This document shows, piece by piece, positions 8,086 through 17,690 of a stretch of DNA of 59,449 nucleotides. Position numbers and translations under genes: made by a program. The notes under the pieces are model-generated. The model ran no database searches. It had not been told where the DNA came from and saw only the letters and a program-made list of their open reading frames with translations. The DNA is from a virus. The stretch is from IMG/VR virus record IMGVR_UViG_3300034050_001176, positions 1 through 59,449 of that record. One strand, 5' to 3'. Every line of letters begins with the position of its first letter. The first letter of the stretch is position 1.

Positions 8086-10245
8086 ATGTTCCAAGAAGGT
8101 AACTATAACGTTTTAGAAATCTGCCCTCCTGCACAAGGGATGAACTGCAACATTGCCCCAGAAGTGTTGCCGCAAGACTTTGCCGTTGTGTTTGAGAACA
8201 TCCTACCAACACCGGTCGGCTCAAGTGTCGTGCGCTATGGCACTAAACGCTTAGGCGGTGTGACCCTTGATCCGGATGCCGTGATCATCGAAGCGTTCCC
8301 TTATGCTAAAGCCAATGGCGATAGCCAGATGGTCCTTTATGTACAAACCTTTGTCCTAGATGGTACAGCCGAGAATTTTGAGGTGCTGGCCCCTAATCAG
8401 TTTAGCTTTGATACAGATAATCTGGGTGCCTTTAATATCGATACGCCGATTAAAATTCCCTACACTAGCCTGGGGGTGACGACCCTCACGGCGACCATTG
8501 TCAGTAAAACCGTGGTTGGTCAAACCGTTACAATCACGGTGCAAGATAACTCCTTCCCCTTACCGCTCGAGGGGGTGACGATTAATTCCGTAGCGTATTC
8601 TCAAGGCAGTCTCTACGTTTATGACTTGCTATCCTCAACCCTTGGTGACCCCCTTAAAACCGGGTTAAGTGTCGGGTGTGTGCCCCGATCAGTGACCTTT
8701 TTAAACACCCTGTTACTCTGTAATGGGGTTGATCGAGTCTTGGCCTGGGATGGGGTAACTTTAAGCGAAGTTATTGATTTTGTTAAAGAAGATGCCTCCA
8801 TTGATTTTAATCGCATCGATGACACTCAGTTCTCTTATGCTCTTTCACCGCTAAAAGCTGACGTTTTTGATATCACTAAATATCAACACAATAATCAAAT
8901 CCAGCTTAACATTCATGGAGTGACGACCACCACGACGGTTGTCAATATTGAGCAAGTTAATGAGGTAGTGACCATCACGACCGCAGATCTCTTACCTGCT
9001 TTCGATCAACAACACCAACCTGAACTCTTTTACCGGGACTGGCCACCTGCCTTTAGCTTTATGCTGGTCGCCCACAATCGTCTTTGGGCGTTGGGTCCGG
9101 GTGCCGTGGGATTGAGTTACCGTGATCCTATCCAAGCCTTGCGGGTCTATTTTACCTATCAGCCCAATACGTTAACGAGGTGGTTTGATGAAAAGCTTAA
9201 AATCGTTCCCTTTATCGATTTAGCACAAACCCATGGTGCTCCAGATAATCTTGAGGCCATTGCCTATGTCAGTGGTTTGACCATCTTTATGGGCAGAGGT
9301 AAAACCCAAGTGTGGACGGGTTCTGAACCCTTAGGGGCTGCGGTTGATCCGACCCGCCCCAAGTTTGAGTTCTCCTCGATACTGCCGATTGGCATTGTGC
9401 ACGGTAATCTGGTGGTGGAAATGGCGAATGATGTCTATTTTGTTAGTCAAAATGGTCTATTATCCTTTAGCACTCTCAACGTGGCTAAGCAGTTTGCAGC
9501 ATCCCCAAGTGATGCGGTTGATCCCTTAGTTCGACAATATGTGACCTCGACGACCACTTCGAACCAAGCCTACCGGGCCTGTCGCTCCTTCAAGTACAAA
9601 TCAGGGGCCTTTTGTGGGTTTAAGATTGGTCTGAATAAGCTATTGGTCTCCATGTATTCGACGAATCTCTATGCTTGGTCATTATTTTCTGGGGATTTTG
9701 AGAAAGCGCAAAGTTTTTTAGCAACCTTGGACAATGCTTTATATCTTTTAATCGATAACCGCATTAGCCAATATGCCGATGGCACGAAAGATACCCCTGA
9801 GCATGGGGATAATGATGGCCGAGACTTGATCAATTTTATGTGGACACCTCCCCTTGTGCATTTATCTGGAAAACGTTGGGCTAACAAACGCTATGAACTG
9901 CAGGTGGCTTATCCTTCAAGCTTTGTGCTGGGAGATGAGAACAGCTTATCGATCCTGATTCATGGGGATATCCACAAGACCTTTTCCTTATCCGATCCCT
10001 ATCACCTACCGTTTAAGGGCGATATCTTACAAACCATTCCTTTGGTGCTTTCTGGGGATCCTGATCCCAATGAACCTGATCCAGAAATGTTTGGGTTTAG
10101 ATTAGATGAACCGTATGCGTACCCTAAAGATCGTTTAAAGTTTTTAAGCTCGACTTTTGGAGTGAGTGTGCTTGGCGCCACCAAAAATGGCAAGCTGAGC
10201 TTTAAAAAGATTAGGTTGTTCGGCATTGCTGAGCGTAACACATAG
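8086..10245 (+). CDS. Tail stabilisation/hub protein (left)
   Basis: A 719-aa, beta-rich protein in the position of P22 gp10 or T7 gp12 (tail tubular B-like), which extends the tail hub. The N-terminus (VLPQDFAVVFENILPTPVG, SVVRYGTKRLGG) resembles the 'N-terminal loop plus propeller' start of this group, and the centre has repeated strand segments of propeller type. ATG 8086 follows GGTGGATGA. Residues 150-310 vary most between the two prophages, whereas the last 400 are nearly identical. The role is inferred from size and gene order. Confidence 0.62.
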   Translation: MFQEGNYNVLEICPPAQGMNCNIAPEVLPQDFAVVFENILPTPVGSSVVRYGTKRLGGVTLDPDAVIIEAFPYAKANGDSQMVLYVQTFVLDGTAENFEVLAPNQFSFDTDNLGAFNIDTPIKIPYTSLGVTTLTATIVSKTVVGQTVTITVQDNSFPLPLEGVTINSVAYSQGSLYVYDLLSSTLGDPLKTGLSVGCVPRSVTFLNTLLLCNGVDRVLAWDGVTLSEVIDFVKEDASIDFNRIDDTQFSYALSPLKADVFDITKYQHNNQIQLNIHGVTTTTTVVNIEQVNEVVTITTADLLPAFDQQHQPELFYRDWPPAFSFMLVAHNRLWALGPGAVGLSYRDPIQALRVYFTYQPNTLTRWFDEKLKIVPFIDLAQTHGAPDNLEAIAYVSGLTIFMGRGKTQVWTGSEPLGAAVDPTRPKFEFSSILPIGIVHGNLVVEMANDVYFVSQNGLLSFSTLNVAKQFAASPSDAVDPLVRQYVTSTTTSNQAYRACRSFKYKSGAFCGFKIGLNKLLVSMYSTNLYAWSLFSGDFEKAQSFLATLDNALYLLIDNRISQYADGTKDTPEHGDNDGRDLINFMWTPPLVHLSGKRWANKRYELQVAYPSSFVLGDENSLSILIHGDIHKTFSLSDPYHLPFKGDILQTIPLVLSGDPDPNEPDPEMFGFRLDEPYAYPKDRLKFLSSTFGVSVLGATKNGKLSFKKIRLFGIAERNT

Positions 10246-10256
10246 GAGAAAAACTT

Positions 10257-11492
10257 ATGCCCGTACCGATTAACAATAGCCGTCCATCCTTGCCGTATGC
10301 GCCAACCCAATCGCTTCCTAACAACACACGCTTTGGAATCTTAACGACCACACAAAGGCCGCCTACTGCTGAAATGCTCGATGCTGAATTCAATGCGCTA
10401 ACCGATGATGTCAATATGTTGGCAGCAGCGATTAATGATGTCCAGGCAGGAACAATTGCCGGCGCTAATGATCCCTTGAATGCTAACAAAGTTTTAAAGA
10501 CTGATGGGGCTAATAATCTTTCTTGGACACAAGTAACCAATGCGGAGATTGAGGTCAATGCGGTGGTTGAACAAAAGCTCGCCGCCCAAAGTGTCACTAC
10601 CCCTAAAATTGGTGATGCGGCAGTCACCACGCAAAAAATTGCTCAAAATGCGATAGCCACCCATCAGCTTATTGATGCGAATGTCACCACGGTTAAGCTT
10701 GCTGATGCGAATGTTACTACCGCTAAAATCGCTGATGCCGCCATCACCACCCCAAAACTTGCCAATCAAGCGGTAACCCAAAACCAACTCGCTAATGCTG
10801 CGGTGGGCACCAACCAACTCGTTGACGGTAATGTCACAACTGTAAAGATTGCAGATGTTGCGGTGACCACCGATAAACTCGCTGATGCTGGGGTAACGAA
10901 TCCTAAAATTGGGCTCTTAGCGGTAACCGCTCCGCAAATCAGTTCAGCGGGTAGTCAATTGGGAGATGTCTTAACCTCTAATGGTGCAGGGGCAGCGTCT
11001 TTCTTGGAAAATATCGGTAAGGTGCTACAGATTGTTTCCTATGAAGATGCACGTTTTGTGCGAAACGAATACGATGCGGCAGCTTCGCCAATTAACCTCC
11101 TCTCGTTTAAGACGGCACCGTTTTTGTTAAGAATTACCCCCAGAAAAACCAATTCGAAGATTATTTTGTTTTATTCGATTAATGTCGGTAGCGCCAACAA
11201 CCAGTATACCAGCGTCACATTATGTAAAAACGATCTTCCGTTTAAGGTGGGTCAGGATGATCCCTCCTATAAAGGCGTTACCCATAGTATTTATAGTGCT
11301 TGGGGAAAACAGCATTCAGATGGGCAGTACGGGTGTTTTAATTTTTGTAACTTCTTTGTGGACACAGGGGTTCAAGGCACAGAAATTGTTTATGAAGTTA
11401 AAAAGGCAATGCCTTACACATGCATCAATTCAGGGTATAGTGGAGGCTACGCCACCGTCAGCACCATGCATGCAATTGAGATCGATATTTGA
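10257..11492 (+). CDS. Tail fibre with VTTxKIAD shaft repeats (left)
   Basis: A 411-aa fibre. The N-terminus (1-60) is probably the tail-binding part. The shaft (about 95-235) is built of irregular repeats of about 12-18 residues around V/I-TT-x-K-I/L-A-D/N, predicted to make a trimeric beta-helix. The C-terminal 150 residues look like a beta-sandwich receptor domain (KIILFYSINVGSANNQYTSV...). GGAGAAA precedes ATG 10257. The shaft differs far more from the right copy than the ends do. Host receptor binding is inferred. Confidence 0.72.
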   Translation: MPVPINNSRPSLPYAPTQSLPNNTRFGILTTTQRPPTAEMLDAEFNALTDDVNMLAAAINDVQAGTIAGANDPLNANKVLKTDGANNLSWTQVTNAEIEVNAVVEQKLAAQSVTTPKIGDAAVTTQKIAQNAIATHQLIDANVTTVKLADANVTTAKIADAAITTPKLANQAVTQNQLANAAVGTNQLVDGNVTTVKIADVAVTTDKLADAGVTNPKIGLLAVTAPQISSAGSQLGDVLTSNGAGAASFLENIGKVLQIVSYEDARFVRNEYDAAASPINLLSFKTAPFLLRITPRKTNSKIILFYSINVGSANNQYTSVTLCKNDLPFKVGQDDPSYKGVTHSIYSAWGKQHSDGQYGCFNFCNFFVDTGVQGTEIVYEVKKAMPYTCINSGYSGGYATVSTMHAIEIDI

Positions 11493-11548
11493 TGGATGCT
11501 GGTACTGGGGTTAAAATGACGGAGATTGTCTAAATGGAGATTATCTAA

Positions 11549-11959
11549 ATGAAGCCTCTACAAATAGAACTCACCCCAATGAAACTTATCGAAATCAACC
11601 CGCTCGATGTGCAACGAGTGTTTCCGAGCTTTTATCACCAAGATTCGCAATTCTTTATGATCACCTACAAAGATCATGAGGTGGGGATTTATGGAATCAA
11701 ACCCATCGACCCAAATGTTTGTGAAATTTCTTTATGTATATTTGAAGACTATCGCTTTAAGCTTCCCTATAGAACTGGCTTAAAACTGTTATTAGACTTT
11801 CCATTTACTCATAAGTTTGATAAAATACTGATGTCCACCTGTGAAAAGTCGATTATTACTTTATTGCGCCAGTGTCACTCACTTGGGGTCGAGTTTGTCG
11901 GTTATGACAAAGACAACTATCAAAAAGTTTGGTTTAAACGAGAAAGGCAAAGCATATGA
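11549..11959 (+). CDS. GNAT-fold-like small phage protein (left)
   Basis: A 136-aa protein whose pattern of strands and helices (VEINPLDV-type start, then GIYGIKPIDPNVCEISLCIFEDYRF, then KILMSTCEKSIITLLRQCHSLGVEFVGY) resembles the small acetyltransferase-fold proteins of podoviruses (P22 gp14-like or T7 gp13-like). No acetyl-CoA loop (Q/RxxGxG/A) is evident, so enzymatic activity is unlikely. It lies between fibre and ejection genes and overlaps the next gene by 4 nt (ATGA). Met-12 is an alternative start shared with the right copy. Confidence 0.45.
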   Translation: MKPLQIELTPMKLIEINPLDVQRVFPSFYHQDSQFFMITYKDHEVGIYGIKPIDPNVCEISLCIFEDYRFKLPYRTGLKLLLDFPFTHKFDKILMSTCEKSIITLLRQCHSLGVEFVGYDKDNYQKVWFKRERQSI

Positions 11960-12987
11960 GTTTTGGTGGTGATGATTCTCCCCCTCCAGCCCCCTATTAT
12001 CCACCAGTGCCGCCTAAGGAAGAGCTACTGGATGTGATTGATGAGGTAACTGGCACCCAAGCGATTACCGTGGTAGGAGCGGATGGTAAGAAAAAACGCG
12101 TGGTTAGCCGTTTACCGCGATCTGAAGCAGAGCAAAAGCTTTATGATGATGCCGGCGAGTTGATGAATAAGGCGATTGTGGAGATCAAACGCTTGAGTGA
12201 CTATGATCCTGGGGCAGTCGTGGATTTTGCTCCCTTTGTTGATGTCATGAACAATCTCAATGCTGAGCGGCAGGCAGATATAGCAGAACTCTCCAAGCTC
12301 CCCAACTTTAACCAATACGTAAACGACTTTAAGGCAATGGGTAACACCATTATTCAAGATGAATTTAAAAAAGCGGAAAATGAAAACAAGGCTTACCTGG
12401 CTAATCGGGGTTATGCCGACAGTAGTGCAGCGATTGCGATGCGTAACTCCCTGGTGAGTGAAAAAGCGAAAGCCCTGCAACAACAAGATGTCAACGGCAA
12501 TCTTTATGGGGAACAGCTCAAAGCCGCGGATCTTGGTAACCGCATGAATACTTATGGTTTTAGAGAACAAGGCCGTATGGGGCAGTTACAAAATGCCCAA
12601 GCCGAGCACAACCTAAAGTTAGGCCAGTACGACCAGTCCAATGCCATGCGCCAACAGGCTTTGCAAAACCAAAGTGGGTTATTCAATATAGGCTCAAGCA
12701 TTCGAGGCGAAGATGCCAACAAAGCGATGGCGACCCGGGCTCCAGAACTCGCCAATATCATCTTCCAGCAAAGCAATATGGACAGTCTAAACCGTCATAA
12801 TGCCCAGATTGGCCAGATCAACAGTCAGTATCAAAACCAACTCGCGAGTTATAACAGTCAGCGACCCTCCTTTGGGGATACGATGCTGCAACTCGGTGGC
12901 ATGGGTGTAGGTGCGTATTTTGGTGGCCCCATGGGAGCAATGATGGGCGGTCAAGCCGGTAAGACCGCTGGCAATCTTTTAAGGTAA
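11956..12987 (+). CDS. Ejection/internal virion protein 1 (left)
   Basis: A 343-aa protein with a Pro-rich start (PPPAPYYPPVPPKEE), a long Gln/Asn/Ala-rich helical body, and a C-terminal glycine-zipper-like segment (LGGMGVGAYFGGPMGAMMGG, about 312-331) that could insert in a membrane. This composition, together with its place before two more large helical genes at the end of the late operon, fits the podovirus proteins that leave the virion with the DNA and bridge the cell envelope. No enzyme motif is visible. It overlaps the previous gene by 4 nt and is nearly the same in the right copy. Confidence 0.55.
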   Translation: MSFGGDDSPPPAPYYPPVPPKEELLDVIDEVTGTQAITVVGADGKKKRVVSRLPRSEAEQKLYDDAGELMNKAIVEIKRLSDYDPGAVVDFAPFVDVMNNLNAERQADIAELSKLPNFNQYVNDFKAMGNTIIQDEFKKAENENKAYLANRGYADSSAAIAMRNSLVSEKAKALQQQDVNGNLYGEQLKAADLGNRMNTYGFREQGRMGQLQNAQAEHNLKLGQYDQSNAMRQQALQNQSGLFNIGSSIRGEDANKAMATRAPELANIIFQQSNMDSLNRHNAQIGQINSQYQNQLASYNSQRPSFGDTMLQLGGMGVGAYFGGPMGAMMGGQAGKTAGNLLR

Positions 12988-13018
12988 GGGTAAGTAAGGG
13001 TAAGGAACAATAAAATTT

Positions 13019-14422
13019 ATGACCAATGTGCCAATGGATTTATTAAAGCTTAGTGCAAAAAAGCAACCCAAACCAGGTGAGCTTAATGCCAATTTGCAAA
13101 CCCAAGGCTCCTTAGCGAAGATGCGCTATGAAACAGGAGCGGGGGTGCCCAATGCTCATGATGATCGTTCTGATGTCTTTAACAAGATGCGGCAACAATT
13201 AGGCAGTGGCTCTAAGCGAGGTTGGCGTGCAGGTATTGCTGGACTCTTGGATGGTCTGGCGGTTGGCAGCAAATCACAAGGAAACGATGAACGTCGTGAG
13301 ATGGCCAGAAAGATGATGGACACTTTCTCAAGTTTAGAGGGGATTGCGAATGAGGCCGGGAGACGTAATGCACTCTATGCCAAGAAAGCGGCCTTGCAAG
13401 AACAGCTTACTCCAGCATTAGAGGCGCTCACTAGAAATATGAGCGTCTTAGCTTACGATGATGTCGTCAAGGTTGGATCAAATATTGTCGAGAGGATTAA
13501 CCAGTCCAGTGGCACCAATTACAAGATCTCCATGATCGATCAGCAAAATGGTAAGGTGTTATTAACGGAAGCCGGAAAGCCTGATCAAAAGATTGATTTG
13601 TTTGAGATGTTTCCTAAGATCGCAGATGAGCAAAATGTTGAGTACCTGACCAAGAAAGCCATGCAAATTCAAGCAGAACAAGACAGGAGAGCACAAGCAC
13701 AACTGGGGATTAACCAGCAAAATGCCGATGCCATTCAAAACCGTACCCAGTTTAGTCAAGATCCTGATAAACAACATGATGTAACCTTGGGCAAGGAGCA
13801 GGCAAAAGCATTAGCGAAAAAGCAATCCACCCTATCTGAGCAAAATCTAGCCTTAGAAGATGTTAGCTACAAAATCCAGGATTTAAAAGATATCCTCAAC
13901 AACAGTGAGATGATTACTGGCGATACCTTGTCAGCAGGGTTTGAAAGGATAATAGGTAAGCAATTGGGCAACAAAGCCTATTCAGATACGGAACTCTATG
14001 ACTCAATCAGTAAAGGATTACTGTCGTTTGTTAAGGGCAATCTGGCGTTTGGCAATATGAATCAGAAGGAGTTTGAGTTTTTAACCGCGCAAACTCCCGA
14101 CAGCCATAAAACCAAAGCGGCCTTAGAACGTATGCTCAACCGTTTTGAAACAACGCTGGATCGACAAATTAAGCGTAATGACCGGGAAATCAATGCGGTA
14201 CCAAGTTATGGGAGACGCAATCAGCTTGCGAATGAAGCACAGCAGAAGGAACAGCAGGAGCAAATGCCGGCACAGACGCAGTTACCCCCAGAACAAACGC
14301 AGATGTCACCACAACCCCAGACTGAGATGGTACGCATGACGGCACCAGATGGCACGGTGGTTTTAATTCCAGCCGCCAATGTTGATTTAGCGATGAGTCA
14401 GGGAGCACGTCTTGTTGAGTAA
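13019..14422 (+). CDS. Ejection/internal virion protein 2 (left)
   Basis: A 467-aa, helical and charged protein with Gln-rich C-terminal linker (about 405-440) and a last 30 residues of beta character (RMTAPDGTVVLIPAANVDLAMSQGARLVE). Residues 60-350 contain long amphipathic helices. Place and composition suggest a DNA-ejection protein. The C-terminal 60 residues differ from the right copy (458 aa) but keep the same plan, a short 'PDG...IP...' motif. The next gene starts inside its last codons. Confidence 0.5.
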   Translation: MTNVPMDLLKLSAKKQPKPGELNANLQTQGSLAKMRYETGAGVPNAHDDRSDVFNKMRQQLGSGSKRGWRAGIAGLLDGLAVGSKSQGNDERREMARKMMDTFSSLEGIANEAGRRNALYAKKAALQEQLTPALEALTRNMSVLAYDDVVKVGSNIVERINQSSGTNYKISMIDQQNGKVLLTEAGKPDQKIDLFEMFPKIADEQNVEYLTKKAMQIQAEQDRRAQAQLGINQQNADAIQNRTQFSQDPDKQHDVTLGKEQAKALAKKQSTLSEQNLALEDVSYKIQDLKDILNNSEMITGDTLSAGFERIIGKQLGNKAYSDTELYDSISKGLLSFVKGNLAFGNMNQKEFEFLTAQTPDSHKTKAALERMLNRFETTLDRQIKRNDREINAVPSYGRRNQLANEAQQKEQQEQMPAQTQLPPEQTQMSPQPQTEMVRMTAPDGTVVLIPAANVDLAMSQGARLVE

Positions 14423-16355
14423 CCCATCATCATCCAAGACAACATCCAGGACCACAACACCTCCTCAACAGTTTAATCTTGCAGCGCTCGGTGGTGTGGT
14501 TGAGCAACCTGCATCCACACCGCAAAAATTTAATCTCGAAGCTTTAGGTGGAGTTGTTGAAGGTACACAACAAGGTTTACAAGGAGGTGGACAAGCAGGT
14601 GCACAACCACAGAACCAAGAATCTCTGGCAACGCGCGGGGCAAGAGCTGTTGCACGTACCGCCAAATCCCTTGGATCAGGGGTCGTTGGTGGGTTAGCTG
14701 ATACAGTGACGATGCCTTACAACTTGGCCGCCACCATGTTCAATGCGCTAAAAGAAAGTAAGCTAGCCAAAGATCTCGACCCATCCTCTCGTGCCATGTT
14801 GGAAGCTGAAGGGTTTTACTTGAGCGAGCCTGGCAGTCCAGATATCCCAACAGCACCTTCTGCCGTCGATGCGGTAGATCGTGGTGTGGACAGTATCACT
14901 GGTGACTATACTAAAACTCCTGAAGATGAAAAAAGCTTGCATGAAGGGTTAAAGGCAGTTGGGTCATTAGCGAGCGCCGGTAGTGCTGCCAAGGGTGCTG
15001 TAAAGTTTGGGGCCAATCGGATTGGTAAAACTTTGGAAAAGTTAGGTAGTACAAAAGCCCGGGATCTAGCCGCAGGTGGCATTGCCAGTGGCGTAACTAG
15101 TGAAGCTCTAGAAAAAGGTCAAGGAATGCCAGCAGCCTTTGGTGAAGGGATTGGAGCAGGTATGCTTGCAAATGTGCTGCTTAATAAGAAAACCTTAAAT
15201 ATTCCAGCTAAAGCCGCCATGAAAACTCTAGGTTTAGACCCTAAAAATCTTAAAACCGACACCCTTGAAGCAGCTAAACGCATTGGTGTTGATTTACCGG
15301 CTTCAGGTGCTACTGATGCCAAGATGATGGGATTAGCCAATCAAATGGTAGCGGCAACGCCAGTGATGGGAGATGTGGTCAGAGACAAGGTTAAAACCGC
15401 ATCCAAACAGTTTCAAACTGCGTTTAAAGAACTCGCTGATTCAGTTGGCCCCATCAAGAATGAGGCTGTAGATCAGGAGATCAATCGTCTTTATGGAAAG
15501 GTTAGAGATACCCTTCCTAAGGATGCTGCAATAATCCCCACCCATACAGTTACAGCTATCAACGCTGTTAAAGCCAAGGTCAACACGGCAATCCTCTCCC
15601 CATCAGAGAAAGAATTGCTTGCAACTCTTGATACGCTTGGCAATAACCTGATGTTTGATAGCAAACTAGCAGTGCCAATGCCAGTTGAAATGCTAGTGGG
15701 TACCAAACGCAGTCTCAACAGTATTATTAAATGGGATAAAGACGAAGGGACGAAAAACCTGTTAAGAACAGTACAACAAGCCACGCTTAAAGATATTGAT
15801 GCTTACGGTAAGACCAATCCCACCTGGCAAAAGACTTTTGATGCAGCGGAACGTCAGTTTGAAAAAGTTGCCAAACGTGAAAAACTCGACAATCTTCTAG
15901 CTGGCAGAATTGAAGACCCGATTACCAAAGATGTTGCCTATGTTCCGCTAGTTAAGCTTTTAAATGACAAAAAATATGCCAAGCAACTTGAAACTACCCT
16001 CGGGAACCAAAACTTCAAGAAGCTCAAGGATTTTACCACCGTTGCAGAAAGTATGGCAGTTGCCAATAAAAACACACCCAATCCCTCTGGTTCAGCCATC
16101 GTTGGTTCAGTAGCAGCATTGGTTACTTCAATTGTCGTTGGAGATTTTACGACACCGCTTAAGGTCATTGGTGGTGGAGCTGTGCTCACCCAGTTGCTAA
16201 CCAACAAACGGTTTTTAAATCTCGCTACTAAGTTTGCCAAGCAACCAACAGAATCACTTGCCCAAAAACTCAATAGCTTAATCAAAGAAAGCACAGGTAT
16301 GACCTCTCAGGCGTTGATGACGGGGTTGAAAGAAAAATCACAAACATCAGACTAG
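14412..16355 (+). CDS. Ejection/internal virion protein 3 (left)
   Basis: A 647-aa protein, last of the late operon. It starts with TTG at 14412, supported by GGGAG six bases upstream and by the absence of an in-frame ATG for about 95 codons; it overlaps the previous gene by 11 nt. The N-terminus has two copies of FNLxALGGVVE (about 18-50), replaced in the right copy by two copies of NKYGFVPD. Gly/Ala-rich hydrophobic parts near 85-105 and 555-590 could enter a membrane. The rest is helical. Its stop codon shares CTAG (16352-16355) with the convergent integrase stop. Delivery into the host with phage DNA is inferred. Confidence 0.52.
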   Translation: MLSNPSSSKTTSRTTTPPQQFNLAALGGVVEQPASTPQKFNLEALGGVVEGTQQGLQGGGQAGAQPQNQESLATRGARAVARTAKSLGSGVVGGLADTVTMPYNLAATMFNALKESKLAKDLDPSSRAMLEAEGFYLSEPGSPDIPTAPSAVDAVDRGVDSITGDYTKTPEDEKSLHEGLKAVGSLASAGSAAKGAVKFGANRIGKTLEKLGSTKARDLAAGGIASGVTSEALEKGQGMPAAFGEGIGAGMLANVLLNKKTLNIPAKAAMKTLGLDPKNLKTDTLEAAKRIGVDLPASGATDAKMMGLANQMVAATPVMGDVVRDKVKTASKQFQTAFKELADSVGPIKNEAVDQEINRLYGKVRDTLPKDAAIIPTHTVTAINAVKAKVNTAILSPSEKELLATLDTLGNNLMFDSKLAVPMPVEMLVGTKRSLNSIIKWDKDEGTKNLLRTVQQATLKDIDAYGKTNPTWQKTFDAAERQFEKVAKREKLDNLLAGRIEDPITKDVAYVPLVKLLNDKKYAKQLETTLGNQNFKKLKDFTTVAESMAVANKNTPNPSGSAIVGSVAALVTSIVVGDFTTPLKVIGGGAVLTQLLTNKRFLNLATKFAKQPTESLAQKLNSLIKESTGMTSQALMTGLKEKSQTSD

Positions 16356-17524
16356 CCACACTTGCTAAATGCTTGATCTACAATGTTAGTTAACTTCTTT
16401 AATTCTTCTAATTCTAAATGCGCATAACGCGTGGTTGTTGCAATATTTTTATGTCCTAAGAGTTTAGATACTCCATAAAGGCTCACTCCTTTCTTTAAAG
16501 CAAAGCTAGCAAAACTATGTCTAAGATCATGAATACGGACATCTGGAATGCCAGCTTTTTGACGAATCCTATCCCAGATTTTTTGGATGGTAACTAAATG
16601 CGTTCCCTTTTTATTTCCGCAAAACACATGGGGATTATCGGCTTGTTTTTTAAGACCTAAAATTACATTTTTAGCACTCTCATTTAAGGGGATACCTCGT
16701 TCTCCTACTTTGCTGTCTTTAAGATGTATGAAATTTTCTTTAAGGTTGACATCTTCCCACTTCAGGCTCAAAACCTCTCCTAAACGGCAACCCGTATATA
16801 TAAGTAAACGTAGGGCTGCGATAGTATAATTAGAAGCAGCATTTGCTCCAGCTTTTTCATCAAGAACTTGATTCAACCTTCCTAATTCTTCATCACTTAG
16901 GAAACGGTTCATTTTCTTGCCTGGGTGTTTAGGAACACCTCGACAAGGGTTACTATTTTGAGGTCTATACCCCCATAATTCGGCTTGGTTGAAAGCACAC
17001 CCTAGCAGTATGAGACATTTTGCGCTTGTACCATTGGACAGAGAATCTTTGAATGCTAATATATCCTTTCGTTCAATTTCAGCTATAGTTTTTTTCCCAA
17101 AGAAAGGAAGTATGTACAGTTTAATTCTTGAAGAATCTCGATTAATTGTAGAAGGTTTGTGGTGCTGCTTGATGTATTTTTCTGTAAACACCTGCCAGAA
17201 TTCTTCAAAAGTAACAGATTGCTGAATTTCAACTTGTTTTACTTTTTTATTTTCCTTTGGATCAATATCTTTGGCAATATCTGCGCACCATTTCTTTGCT
17301 TTGTCCCTAGCTAAGTCTACTGTGTAGTTTCCGTGCACACCGATTTTAAGATAAGAGTATATTTTTGTTGTTGGAGATGTATAAAAAAATACGTAGGTTT
17401 TGTAGCCAGATGCGTAAATACGGCATCCAAACCCCTTTATCTCATCATCCCAAATCACATAATCTTTTTCTCGTGGTAGACTGGTCTCTACAAGCTTTTT
17501 TGTTAGTTTTGTCATCCATTTCAC
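16352..17524 (-). CDS. int: Tyrosine integrase, left prophage
   Basis: A 390-aa phage integrase. The N-terminal arm-binding domain of the P4-like type (DUF4102-like, about 5-95, with DYVIWDDEIKGFGCRI) is followed by a core-binding SAM-like domain (105-190) and the catalytic domain with R247, K272, H332-x-x-R335, H358 and nucleophile Y367, all present. From about residue 100 it is almost the same as the second integrase (17905-19068), while the first 95 residues are only distantly similar. It sits next to the tRNA-Gln fragment and is convergent with the late operon. Met-4 is another possible start. Confidence 0.93.
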   Translation of the reverse strand: MKWMTKLTKKLVETSLPREKDYVIWDDEIKGFGCRIYASGYKTYVFFYTSPTTKIYSYLKIGVHGNYTVDLARDKAKKWCADIAKDIDPKENKKVKQVEIQQSVTFEEFWQVFTEKYIKQHHKPSTINRDSSRIKLYILPFFGKKTIAEIERKDILAFKDSLSNGTSAKCLILLGCAFNQAELWGYRPQNSNPCRGVPKHPGKKMNRFLSDEELGRLNQVLDEKAGANAASNYTIAALRLLIYTGCRLGEVLSLKWEDVNLKENFIHLKDSKVGERGIPLNESAKNVILGLKKQADNPHVFCGNKKGTHLVTIQKIWDRIRQKAGIPDVRIHDLRHSFASFALKKGVSLYGVSKLLGHKNIATTTRYAHLELEELKKLTNIVDQAFSKCG

Positions 17525-17532
17525 TCAATTCA

Positions 17533-17574
17533 AACGTTAGATCAAAGTTAGAACAAAATGGGTTTTACTGTCAA
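17533..17574 (-). promoter_or_regulatory. Promoter and CTAAC operators of left int
   Basis: On the minus strand a perfect -35 TTGACA (17569-17574) is followed after 18 bp by TAACTT (17545-17550). Two CTAAC repeats (17547-17551 and within CTAACGTT, 17533-17540) overlap and follow the -10. The same pair of repeats, with similar spacing, stands before the second integrase. Occupation of the repeats would block this promoter, so autoregulation or control by an excisionase is plausible. Confidence 0.45.
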
Positions 17575-17609
17575 TTTTTATCCATAAATAGTGCATTATG
17601 AAGAATATA

Positions 17610-17685
17610 AGGTATATCCAAAAAAGGCTGAAAACCTTGATATACCTAAGGATTTTAGTATTTCTAGATATATCAAGTCTTGATA
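17610..17685. repeat. Dyads beside the att core (possible arm sites)
   Basis: AGGTATATC (17610-17618) pairs with GATATACCT (17639-17647), and TATCAAG (17671-17677) with CTTGATA (17679-17685). CTTGATA also occurs at 17636-17642. Repeated short motifs beside a tRNA-derived core are typical for arm-type binding sites of a P4-like integrase and for excisionase sites. Confidence 0.4.
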
Positions 17686-17690
17686 ATTTA

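Noticed and set aside
10600-10960. Periodic repeats in the fibre gene looking like a CRISPR array
   Set aside because: The periodicity is in a continuous reading frame encoding the VTTxKIAD shaft; unit length varies and there are no constant repeats with unique spacers.
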